Assembly: GCF_011290485.1 (NCBI RefSeq) | Contig: NZ_CP048029.1 | Coordinates: 1,866,001 to 1,930,000, forward strand | Length of the DNA stretch: 64,000 nt | Direction: 5' to 3' | From: Caldichromatium japonicum | GTDB lineage: Bacteria > Pseudomonadota > Gammaproteobacteria > Chromatiales > Chromatiaceae | Shown here: positions 55,132 through 64,000 of the stretch, piece after piece | Numbering within the stretch: the stretch's first letter is position 1 | Layout of the letters: every line of letters begins with the position of its first letter | Program-made: the position numbers and the translations under genes | The notes under the pieces: generated by a model | Database searches by the model: none | Told to the model about the DNA's origin: nothing | Seen by the model: only the letters and a program-made list of their open reading frames with translations

Positions 55132-57981
55132 ATGTTATTCCAGCGATTGCTCAAAGGGCGCAAATCGCCCGCCGAGGTGACAGGCTCACAGGTTGCTGCC
55201 CCTTCCTCGCCCACAAAACCAGCGCCATCTCCAGGGCATCTGATCGAACAGGCGCTGCATGACCACGACCCGGCGCGCCGACTTGCGGCCATCGCCCAGC
55301 TCAACGAGCTGGAAATACTTGTCAGGCTGGGGGGTAAGGACAGCCCGCCCGAGGTGCGCACTGCAGCCGTGGCGCGTCTGCTCGACTGCCTCTGCCAACC
55401 TCATTCTGACCTGCCGGGGAATTGGCACGAGTTATTGGGCCAGATCCAGGAGGGGTCTCAGCTTGCCCGCCTGGCCCATTCGGCTCATGACCCCAGGGTG
55501 CGGCGCGCGGCGATCGAATGCATCACAGATCCAGAGACCCTGGCCACCTGCGCCATCCAAGATGCCTCCCCAGCCAACCGTTGGGCAGCGCTTGAACGCA
55601 TCGAGGACCAGTCTGTGCTGGAGAAAGTGGTGCGTGGCATCGGCAAAAGGGACAAGCGCGTCTATCGCCTGGCGCGCGAGAAGCTGCGCCTGATCGCCGA
55701 GCGTGCCGAGCGCCCGCGCCTCGTGCGCCAACGCTGTGAGGAGCTGTGTGCCCAGGCCGAACGCCTTGGCCGACTCGGTCAATGGAACCAGGACCGTGCC
55801 CTGCTCGACTATCTCGACCGGCAATGGGCCATGATCCAAGATGAGGCCGAGCCCGAATGGCGAGAGCGCTTTGACCATGAACGGGCGCGTTTTCTCGAGG
55901 CCTATGCCGCCCATCTCAATGCTCAGAGCACAGCGGCAGTGCTTGCGCCTATTGCCGACAAGACCGAGACAACGCCTGCAGCTAATTCGGACCAGTCCAC
56001 CACCGCGACACATCCCGCTGCCAACGAGGGGCATGGTGATCCAGAATCTGCTACCCAGTCACAAACAGCAACCGAGGGCCCTCAACTGCCAGCCAAGCAG
56101 GGGGACCAACCCATCCCTGGTATCGAGACGCTCATCCGGCTGACGGCCCAGGCCGAACGGCTTTTATATGCCTCCAAGCCGCTCGATCACAAACAGGTCC
56201 AGCGTCTGCTTGAGCGCGGGCGCGCCCGTATCGGGCAATGGCCAGACACTGAGCAGGCACATACCTTTCAGCGTTACGCGGAGCGTCTAGAGGGGCGTTT
56301 ACGTACCCAGCGCAGGCATGCCGAGCAGCGGCTGCGTCAGTTCTCGGATCGGCTCGCCGAGCTGGAGGATCACCTGCAAGACGGTGAGCTCAAAAAGGCC
56401 GACCCGCTTTTCCAGAGCCTCACTGCGGCCCTGGAGCTGATACGCATAAGCGGTATTGACGCTGCATCCATCGCCGAATTTGAACAGCGTCTGCGCCTCT
56501 TGGCCCCCCGTTTGCGGGAGCTGCAAAACTGGCGGCGCTGGGGGGGGGATCAACACCGCGAAAACCTGTGCACCGAGATGGAGGCGCTCATCGACCAGGA
56601 GATCCCGCTAGAGGTACTCACCGAGCGGTTGCATCGATTACAGATGGATTGGAAGCGGATCGACCGCACAGGTGCCCCAGTCAACCAAGCGCTGTGGGAG
56701 CGCTTTCATGCGGCCTCGGAGCGCGTCTATGCCCGCTGCCGCCCCTTTATGGAGGCCCAGGCCGAGGAACGCGAGGCCAATCGCCTTGCCCGCGAGCAGA
56801 TCTGTGAGCGGATCGAAGACTTTTTGGCCAAGGTCGATTGGGAGCGGGTCGATTGGAAAAAGACGCTGCAAGCCGAACGCGAACTCCGTCAGGCATGGGC
56901 AGCCATCGGCCCTACCGAAGGGCGCATACGTCGGGCGCTGGAGCGCCGTTTCTATCAATCGCTGCGCCTTCTCGATCGTCATCTCGATGCCGAGCGCGAA
57001 CGCAACCAGGTGGAGAAGCGTGAACTCATCGCCCGCGTCCAGGCGCTCATCGAACATCCGGATCTCGAAGAGGCCATCGCCCAAACCAAGGCCCTGCAAC
57101 GCCAATGGCAGACCACGGTCCCAGGCCGGCAGCGGGATGAAAACCGTTTATGGCATGCGTTTCGGTCTGCTTGTGATGCCGTCTTTGCCCGGCGCACGGC
57201 ACAGCAGCAGGTCCAGGCACAGGAACAGGCCAGGCAGCTCGCGCTCCTGGACTCGATCTGCGCCGAGGCCGAACAGATCGCGGCGACAGAACAGGATTGC
57301 AAAAGATTGGCCGCGGCCCAGCGCGAGCTCAATACCCGCTGGTACGAGGCCACCGAATCTCTGACCCTAGCGCGCCCAGCATCAGCTGCGATCCATCGGC
57401 GCTGGAACGCCTGCCGCCAAGCGCTCGAGCGGCAACGCCAAACCTTGGAACAGCGCCAACGTCAAACAGAGCTAGAACAGTTTGCCAAGCGAGCTGCCCT
57501 CTGCGAGCGGATCGAACAGGCGGCGCTAAAGGGAGAAGAGACCGCACTCGATACGCAGAATTTGCGTCAGGAATGGGCAGAATTGCCAACACTTCAGGAG
57601 GCACGTTTGGCAAACGCCCTGGCTGCACGTTTTGAGCGGGCCCTAGCGGCGCTTGCAGATGAGACGGCACGCAGCGAGCTCTGTCGGGCGGCAGCGGGAA
57701 ATGCGCCAAGGCGCGCCGAACTCTGTCTCCAGCTTGAGATTGCAGCGGGAGTCGAAACACCGCCCGAATTGGCTGACCAACGGTTGAGATTGCAGGTCGC
57801 GCGTCTTGCCGAGCGTCTGGGTGAGCGTGAGTCAGGGTTGCAGCCGCGCGGTCTGGATCTGCTCGTCGACTGGTATCTGCTTGGGCCTGCGCCGCAAGAC
57901 CAGGGACTTGAGCAACGCTTTGAGCGGGCTAAGGCGGCGCTGCTTGCCGAGCACCCCACGGTAACGGACCGGAGCGGTTAG
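55132..57981 (+). CDS. Large DUF349-repeat protein
   Basis: A 949-residue cytoplasmic protein. The N-terminal 230 residues are HEAT-like (DHDPARRLAAIAQLNELEIL, RVRRAAIECITDPETLAT-type helices). A low-complexity Thr/Ala/Gln linker lies at about 265-320 (DKTETTPAANSDQSTTATHP). The remainder is long coiled coil with several DUF349 repeats, each with a Trp-rich signature such as LQMDWKRIDRTGAPVNQALW, LRQAWAAIGPTEGRIRRAL and LQRQWQTTVPGRQRDENRLW. Function is unknown. A good Shine-Dalgarno (GGAGAG) precedes the ATG. It follows the MBL-fold gene by 74 bases. Confidence 0.9.
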   Translation: MLFQRLLKGRKSPAEVTGSQVAAPSSPTKPAPSPGHLIEQALHDHDPARRLAAIAQLNELEILVRLGGKDSPPEVRTAAVARLLDCLCQPHSDLPGNWHELLGQIQEGSQLARLAHSAHDPRVRRAAIECITDPETLATCAIQDASPANRWAALERIEDQSVLEKVVRGIGKRDKRVYRLAREKLRLIAERAERPRLVRQRCEELCAQAERLGRLGQWNQDRALLDYLDRQWAMIQDEAEPEWRERFDHERARFLEAYAAHLNAQSTAAVLAPIADKTETTPAANSDQSTTATHPAANEGHGDPESATQSQTATEGPQLPAKQGDQPIPGIETLIRLTAQAERLLYASKPLDHKQVQRLLERGRARIGQWPDTEQAHTFQRYAERLEGRLRTQRRHAEQRLRQFSDRLAELEDHLQDGELKKADPLFQSLTAALELIRISGIDAASIAEFEQRLRLLAPRLRELQNWRRWGGDQHRENLCTEMEALIDQEIPLEVLTERLHRLQMDWKRIDRTGAPVNQALWERFHAASERVYARCRPFMEAQAEEREANRLAREQICERIEDFLAKVDWERVDWKKTLQAERELRQAWAAIGPTEGRIRRALERRFYQSLRLLDRHLDAERERNQVEKRELIARVQALIEHPDLEEAIAQTKALQRQWQTTVPGRQRDENRLWHAFRSACDAVFARRTAQQQVQAQEQARQLALLDSICAEAEQIAATEQDCKRLAAAQRELNTRWYEATESLTLARPASAAIHRRWNACRQALERQRQTLEQRQRQTELEQFAKRAALCERIEQAALKGEETALDTQNLRQEWAELPTLQEARLANALAARFERALAALADETARSELCRAAAGNAPRRAELCLQLEIAAGVETPPELADQRLRLQVARLAERLGERESGLQPRGLDLLVDWYLLGPAPQDQGLEQRFERAKAALLAEHPTVTDRSG

Positions 57982-58305
57982 GGGATGTCGGCTGGATCAG
58001 CCGGCAGCTCTGTTCAACCCATCCTGATCGACTAAGGCTCGCGCTGCCGCAAGGATTCCTGCTTGCATCGGCCGATCAGTTCATCAAGTGCGCTCGCGTT
58101 GGACTTGAATGACCAGATGGCATCAGGACATCTTAAACAAACAATCAATTGGATCGCTAACCTCCTTCCAGATCCTCATTGCCCCCTCGTAGTGGCCGAA
58201 CCCGCCAGAGGGATATTACAGGGGATCTCCCTAGCAAACGCATACTCCCCCGCAGAGGGGGTCTTACTGCCCCTATTTGCCGGCATAAGGGTTGCAGGAG
58301 GGTGG
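57982..58305. other. Intergenic region between convergent DUF349 and ispG genes
   Basis: About 320 bases. Two hairpins are visible: a GGCTG-ATC-AGCC-type palindrome at about 57992-58005 just after the DUF349 stop, and CCCCC-GCAGA-GGGGG followed by TCTT near 58248-58266, which could terminate plus-strand transcription. No protein-coding frame is supported. Confidence 0.4.
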
Positions 58306-59538
58306 TTAGATCCTTTGTCCATAGCGCCCGGTTACATAATCATCGACCATCCGTTTGAACTGCTCACCGATGTCGTCGCCTTTGAGGGTTGCGACCTTTT
58401 CTCCCTCGATATAGACCGGTGCGGCGGGGCGCTCGCCGCTCCCCGGTAGGCTGATACCGATGTCGGCGTGCTTGCTCTCACCTGGGCCGTTCACCACGCA
58501 GCCCATCACCGCCACCCGCAGGTTCTCGACCCCCGGATAGCGGCTGCGCCACTCAGGCATCCGCTCGCGCAGATAGCCCTGGATCTCCTGGGCGAGACGT
58601 TGGAAGGTATCGCTGGTCGTGCGGCCACAGCCCGGGCAGGCCGTCACCATAGGGGCGAATGATTTCAGGCCCATGCATTGCAGGATCTCTTGGGCGACGA
58701 TCACCTCGCGGGTGCGCGGCTCGCCGGGCTCTGGGGTCAAGGAGACGCGGATGGTGTCACCGATACCCTCTTGCAGCAATATCGCAAGCGCTGCAGTCGA
58801 GGCGACGATGCCCTTGGACCCCATCCCCGCCTCGGTAAGCCCGAGATGCAGGGCATGCTCGCTGCGCTCAGCAAGCAACCGATAGACCCGAATCAGATCC
58901 TGTACCCCGCTCATCTTGCATGATAAAACAATCCGGTCCTTGGGCAGGCCCAGGGCAACCGCACGCTCGGCGCTCGTGATGGCCGACTCGACCATCGCCT
59001 CGATCATGATCTCCTCGCCGGGCTTGGGCCGGGATGAGCGGGCATTGGCGTCCATCATCCGCGCAACCAGATCCTGATCCAGGCTGCCCCAGTTGACCCC
59101 GATGCGCACAGGCCGGTCATACCGACAGGCGAGTTCGATCATGGTCGCAAACTGGCTGTCCTTCTTTTCACCCTTGCCGACATTGCCGGGATTGATGCGA
59201 TATTTGGCCAATGCTTGGGCGCACTCTGGATAGTCGGAGAGCAGACGGTGACCGTTGAAATGAAAGTCGCCGACCAGAGGGATGTCGCAGCCCTGGGCAT
59301 CGAGCGCCTCGCGGATTGCCGGGACAGCGCGGGCCGCGGCCTCATGATTGACGGTCAGGCGCACAAGCTCTGAACCGGCGCGTGCAAGCTCGATGATCTG
59401 GCTAACAGTCGCCTGGACATCGGCGGTATCGGTGTTGGTCATGGACTGCACCACGATCGGCGCGCCATTGCCAATGGTGACATGACCGACCTGTACAGGT
59501 ATGGTCTGGCGTCTCGAAAGGGACTGGGTATAGGTCAT
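58306..59538 (-). CDS. ispG: 4-hydroxy-3-methylbut-2-enyl diphosphate synthase IspG
   Basis: An iron-sulfur enzyme of the MEP isoprenoid pathway that converts MEcPP to HMBPP. The 410-residue product has [78 protein letters not shown], and the C-terminal 4Fe-4S cysteines in [15 protein letters not shown] with a third Cys in [20 protein letters not shown]. It is preceded by the Nudix gene (47-base gap). Carotenoid-rich phototrophs depend on this pathway, but all gammaproteobacteria have it. Confidence 0.97.
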   Translation of the reverse strand: MTYTQSLSRRQTIPVQVGHVTIGNGAPIVVQSMTNTDTADVQATVSQIIELARAGSELVRLTVNHEAAARAVPAIREALDAQGCDIPLVGDFHFNGHRLLSDYPECAQALAKYRINPGNVGKGEKKDSQFATMIELACRYDRPVRIGVNWGSLDQDLVARMMDANARSSRPKPGEEIMIEAMVESAITSAERAVALGLPKDRIVLSCKMSGVQDLIRVYRLLAERSEHALHLGLTEAGMGSKGIVASTAALAILLQEGIGDTIRVSLTPEPGEPRTREVIVAQEILQCMGLKSFAPMVTACPGCGRTTSDTFQRLAQEIQGYLRERMPEWRSRYPGVENLRVAVMGCVVNGPGESKHADIGISLPGSGERPAAPVYIEGEKVATLKGDDIGEQFKRMVDDYVTGRYGQRI

Positions 59539-59585
59539 AGATCTCGTCTCGCTCGGTAGGGGCGATATCTCGGACCCACCGCATT

Positions 59586-60440
59586 TTACGGCAAAGGCGA
59601 CCTTAAGCCCCTGACGAGTTCGAGATAATCGGGTTCATCGGGCGCGATAAAACCATGCCGGATCAAGAAGTCGATGATCGTCAGGTTGCAATTGAGCTTG
59701 AAGGCATCTGTATCCCGTACCAGTTCCGCGACCTCGGCGAGCGTCAGGCGCTGGAAGGATTCTACCTCGCCGTCTTGACAGCTTGGGACAAACCCCTGGG
59801 GGAGCTCTAGGTCATAACAATACATCACATCTGGCTTGAACCCTGTCTCTGAATCGCGGCAATAGGTAATCGCGCCCACAGGGATCGCGCGGTCGGCCAG
59901 CTCACGGGGAATACCCGCCTCTTCGGCACATTCCTTGCGCAGATTCTCCTTGAGACCGAGACCATAGGGCAGCCCACCTGCGACCAGGTTATCGAGATGG
60001 AGCGGATAATGACGCCGGTCGGCAGAACGCCGCCCGACCCAAAGCTCGATCCCCTGCGCTGTACGCACATAGCCATTGAGGTGCTGGCCGAAGGCGCGAG
60101 CCCCAAAGAACGGGGCACAGGCGCGATCGATGGTACAACAAGCCTGCTCGCGAGTAGTAGCGGTGAAGGGATAGCGCTCGCCGGTCAAGGGGCCGGTAAT
60201 GCCTGCCTCGGCAAGCCAGGCGCAGACCTCATCGAGCACCTGGCTGCGAGCCGAAAAGTCGAGGGAAGAATCGGACCAGACGATCCGATCGCCGATGATC
60301 GCAAAGGCATTTGGCCAGCGCCTGAGATGCTCGGCAGCAGAACGGCGTACCCAGCCTAACTGCTGACCTTCAAGAACAAAGGGAATGAAGTCGGCTGGTC
60401 TCCAGGCATTACAGGCGCGAATCTTGTCGATAAAGCTCAC
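59586..60440 (-). CDS. DUF4743-Nudix hydrolase
   Basis: A 284-residue protein with an N-terminal DUF4743 domain (about 5-115, [20 protein letters not shown]) and a Nudix domain with the box region [20 protein letters not shown] then EAGIPREL. The usual Glu after the first Gly of the box is replaced and an Arg is Lys, as I recall for the thiamine-pyrophosphatase-like (Tnr3-type) Nudix group. Catalytic Glu in the KECAEEAG segment is kept. So thiamine diphosphate or a related diphosphate is a plausible substrate. It overlaps the upstream MazG-like gene by four bases (ATGA). Confidence 0.88.
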   Translation of the reverse strand: MSFIDKIRACNAWRPADFIPFVLEGQQLGWVRRSAAEHLRRWPNAFAIIGDRIVWSDSSLDFSARSQVLDEVCAWLAEAGITGPLTGERYPFTATTREQACCTIDRACAPFFGARAFGQHLNGYVRTAQGIELWVGRRSADRRHYPLHLDNLVAGGLPYGLGLKENLRKECAEEAGIPRELADRAIPVGAITYCRDSETGFKPDVMYCYDLELPQGFVPSCQDGEVESFQRLTLAEVAELVRDTDAFKLNCNLTIIDFLIRHGFIAPDEPDYLELVRGLRSPLP

Positions 60441-60841
60441 AGAGACTCCCCTGCCTTTACTTGATCCCAGTATACCTCCATGAGGGCGCGGGTTTCAGGT
60501 CCTGGTTGAAGACCCTGGGCACGCAATTTGCGCTCCACCTCAGCAAAACGCCGATTCGCCGCCTCTAAAGCCAGTTCGGGATCAACGTCCAGATGCTGCG
60601 CGAGATTGACGCATGAGAATAAAAGGTCACCCAATTCATGCAGGCGCGCCTGTTGGCTTGCATCCTCGGATAAGACAGCGCGACATTCGCTGATCTCTTC
60701 CTCAATCTTTGCCAAGACAGCCCCGACATCCTCCCAATCAAATCTTCGCTGGGCAGCATATCGTTGAATCTGCTCAGCGGATGCCAAGGCAGAGCTCAAA
60801 TTAGTGGATTTTGCGCCTGCCTCAAGATATAGACTGGCCAT
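60437..60841 (-). CDS. MazG-like nucleotide pyrophosphohydrolase, single domain
   Basis: A 134-residue half-size MazG protein. It has RRFDWEDVGAVLAKIEEEIS then ECRAVLSE, and LHELGDLLFSCVNLAQHLDV. These carry the paired EExxE and ExxD metal-binding acidic residues of all-alpha NTP pyrophosphatases. It corresponds to the C-terminal domain of E. coli MazG, which hydrolyses NTPs including ppGpp-related or damaged nucleotides. It is coupled to the Nudix gene by an ATGA overlap, giving a pair of housecleaning hydrolases before ispG. Confidence 0.88.
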   Translation of the reverse strand: MASLYLEAGAKSTNLSSALASAEQIQRYAAQRRFDWEDVGAVLAKIEEEISECRAVLSEDASQQARLHELGDLLFSCVNLAQHLDVDPELALEAANRRFAEVERKLRAQGLQPGPETRALMEVYWDQVKAGESL

Positions 60842-60852
60842 GGTCGTACCGC

Positions 60853-61713
60853 CTAATACGACGGCTCGATCGGTAGGGGTTCACGAGTCAAGGGGCCGCC
60901 TGACTCCTGGGCATCCTTAAGTGTCTTCACAATCTGCGAAGAGATCTCTTCGATCGATAGCGATGTCGTATTGATCACAGGCGCCTGGAGACGTTTATAG
61001 ATCTGGTGCGCACGGGCAATATCCTCCTGACAACGCTTCAGCGAGGCATAAGAACTGCCTCGACGTCGCTCCTCACGGATCAATTGCAGACGCTGCGGAT
61101 CAATAGTCAGAGCAAACAGTTTGTGCCGACAATCGTATAGAAGTTGAGGTACATCACCGCGTTCGAAGTCTTCTTCAGTTAACGGATAATTGGCGGCGCG
61201 CAGACCATAATGCATGGCGAGATATAGACAGGTCGGCGTCTTGCCCGAACGCGACACACCGATGAGTACGACATCGGCCCGATGAAAATTATCTGGCCGC
61301 ACCCCATCGTCATTGGCCATCGCAAAATTGATCGCCTCGATACGCTTGGTGTAATAACTCGGTTTGGTAATCGCATGACTGCGCCCTGATTTGCGGCTGG
61401 GCGGAACACCAAGTTCTTGGGCAAGGGGGTCGATAAAGACTTCAAACAGCTCGATATAAAAACAGTTGCCGGATTTGATGATCGACCGGATCTGCTCATC
61501 GAGCATGGTCGCAAAAACGATGGGACGCACACCATCGCGCTCGGCTGCCTCCTGCATCCGTTGGGTCAAAGCCTGAGCGCGGAGTTCAGTATTGATATAG
61601 GGCATATAAACCCGCTCAAACTCAACAGTATCAAACTGTGATAGCAGGCTTTGCCCAAGGGTTTCGGCAGTGATGCCTGTGCTTTCGGAAACAAAGAAAG
61701 CAGTACGACGCAT
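60853..61713 (-). CDS. ppsR: PEP synthase regulatory protein (kinase/pyrophosphorylase) PpsR
   Basis: A bifunctional DUF299 protein that phosphorylates and dephosphorylates phosphoenolpyruvate synthase with ADP and phosphate. The 286-residue product starts at ATG 61713 (MRRTAFFVSESTGITAETLG). It has the P-loop-like VLIGVSRSGKTPTCLYLAMH, NYPLTEEDFERGDVPQLLYD and a C-terminal VINTTSLSIEEISSQIVKTL. The start codon lies directly behind the T tract of the rRNA-operon terminator, leaving no space for a normal leader or Shine-Dalgarno. ppsA is not in the window. The mazG-like gene follows after 11 bases. Confidence 0.93.
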   Translation of the reverse strand: MRRTAFFVSESTGITAETLGQSLLSQFDTVEFERVYMPYINTELRAQALTQRMQEAAERDGVRPIVFATMLDEQIRSIIKSGNCFYIELFEVFIDPLAQELGVPPSRKSGRSHAITKPSYYTKRIEAINFAMANDDGVRPDNFHRADVVLIGVSRSGKTPTCLYLAMHYGLRAANYPLTEEDFERGDVPQLLYDCRHKLFALTIDPQRLQLIREERRRGSSYASLKRCQEDIARAHQIYKRLQAPVINTTSLSIEEISSQIVKTLKDAQESGGPLTREPLPIEPSY

Positions 61714-61714
61714 C

Positions 61715-61749
61715 GAAAAAATAAAAACCAACCGCTTAAAGGGTTGGTT
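61715..61749 (-). terminator. Rho-independent terminator of the rRNA operon
   Basis: Minus strand: a perfect 8-bp stem AACCAACC / GGTTGGTT (61726-61749) with an 8-base loop, followed by TTTATTTTTT down to about 61716. It ends the 23S-5S transcript. Its T tract abuts the ppsR start codon. Confidence 0.9.
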
Positions 61750-61762
61750 AGTGAGAATAAGG

Positions 61763-61881
61763 TCCCTGGCGGTGACCGAGGTTGGCCTGGCTTTGGGGCC
61801 AGACTAGGATAGGCGAGGGCGTGTTTCACGTCTGAGTTCGGTATGGGATCAGGTGGGGCCACGTCTCTATAGCCGCCAGGG
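61763..61881 (-). rRNA. rrf: 5S ribosomal RNA
   Basis: Minus-strand sequence from CCCTGGCGGCTATAGAGACG to GGTCACCGCCAGGG, with complementary 5' and 3' ends, the CCCCACCTGATCCCAT block and CGAACTCAGACGTGAAAC characteristic of gammaproteobacterial 5S rRNA. Ends are placed by pairing of the terminal stem and may be off by one or two bases. Confidence 0.95.
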
Positions 61882-61937
61882 GGTAACTGGTGGGGTGGTA
61901 TGTGGGGTGTGTGGGTAGCTGTGCTTGGGTGTTATAT

Positions 61938-64000
<2,063 letters not shown>

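Noticed and set aside
58063..58449. Plus-strand open frame of 128 codons overlapping the 3' end of ispG.
   Set aside because: Most of it is antisense to or beyond ispG, with no family resemblance or ribosome-binding site.

Overview
The window is GC-rich DNA from a gammaproteobacterium. Several features suggest a purple sulfur bacterium or a close relative in the Chromatiales: a secreted Gly/Tyr/Pro/Trp-repeat protein like sulfur-globule envelope proteins, a glycogen cluster that includes a GH57 enzyme and a DUF4912-like protein, and DUF2333, DUF2058 and DUF349 housekeeping proteins. This placement is inference, and no genus can be named from the sequence alone.

Layout. 1-2.7 kb: end of a YhcC-like radical SAM gene, then two tRNA-modification genes (Sua5-type, queG) and a REP-like palindrome. 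2.7-9.3 kb: a minus-strand signalling operon of a very large hybrid kinase, a NarX-like kinase and a NarL-like regulator. 9.36-10.58 kb: a degraded IS5-family element lying between that operon and a second, divergent hybrid kinase (10.8-14.3 kb), which is a pseudogene and has lost its phospho-acceptor His. 14.6-17.7 kb: two secreted low-complexity repeat proteins flanking a DUF2333 gene and a small unknown gene. 17.8-23 kb: rlmD, a cupin gene truncated by a 14-bp tandem duplication, a RAYT transposase and hrpB. 23-26.3 kb: the proteasome-like Anbu protease, divergent from a circularly permuted ATP-grasp protein and an alpha-E protein. 26.3-31.2 kb: minus-strand operon rnm-yciO-M50 protease-trpS-scpA-scpB. 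31.3-35.4 kb: an unknown protein, a broken HDOD pair, and a GGDEF-EAL protein with degenerate catalytic motifs. 35.4-43.1 kb: a phosphopantetheinyl transferase, uppP, alaC-hom, and folP followed by PBP1A. 43.2-48.9 kb: glgX-GH57-DUF4912-glgA. 49-58 kb: an MFS transporter, oxyR, tatD-DUF2058, a Skp-like chaperone, a YdcH protein, an MBL-fold hydrolase and a 949-residue DUF349 protein. 58.3-61.7 kb: ppsR, mazG-like, Nudix and ispG. 61.7-64 kb: the end of an rRNA operon on the minus strand (23S, 5S, terminator), running off the window.

How the genes fit together. Most genes are housekeeping: tRNA and rRNA modification, chromosome segregation (ScpAB), cell wall (UppP, PBP1A), isoprenoid, folate and amino-acid synthesis, and glycogen storage. 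The accessory interest lies in four places: the Anbu/ATP-grasp/alpha-E set (a predicted peptide-ligation and proteolysis module of unknown function), the repeat-protein island, the sensor operon with its decayed sister kinase, and the c-di-GMP/HDOD locus. At least five genes carry stops, frameshifts or lost catalytic residues. Two of the frameshifts fall in C or G runs, so either real gene decay or sequencing error must be considered.
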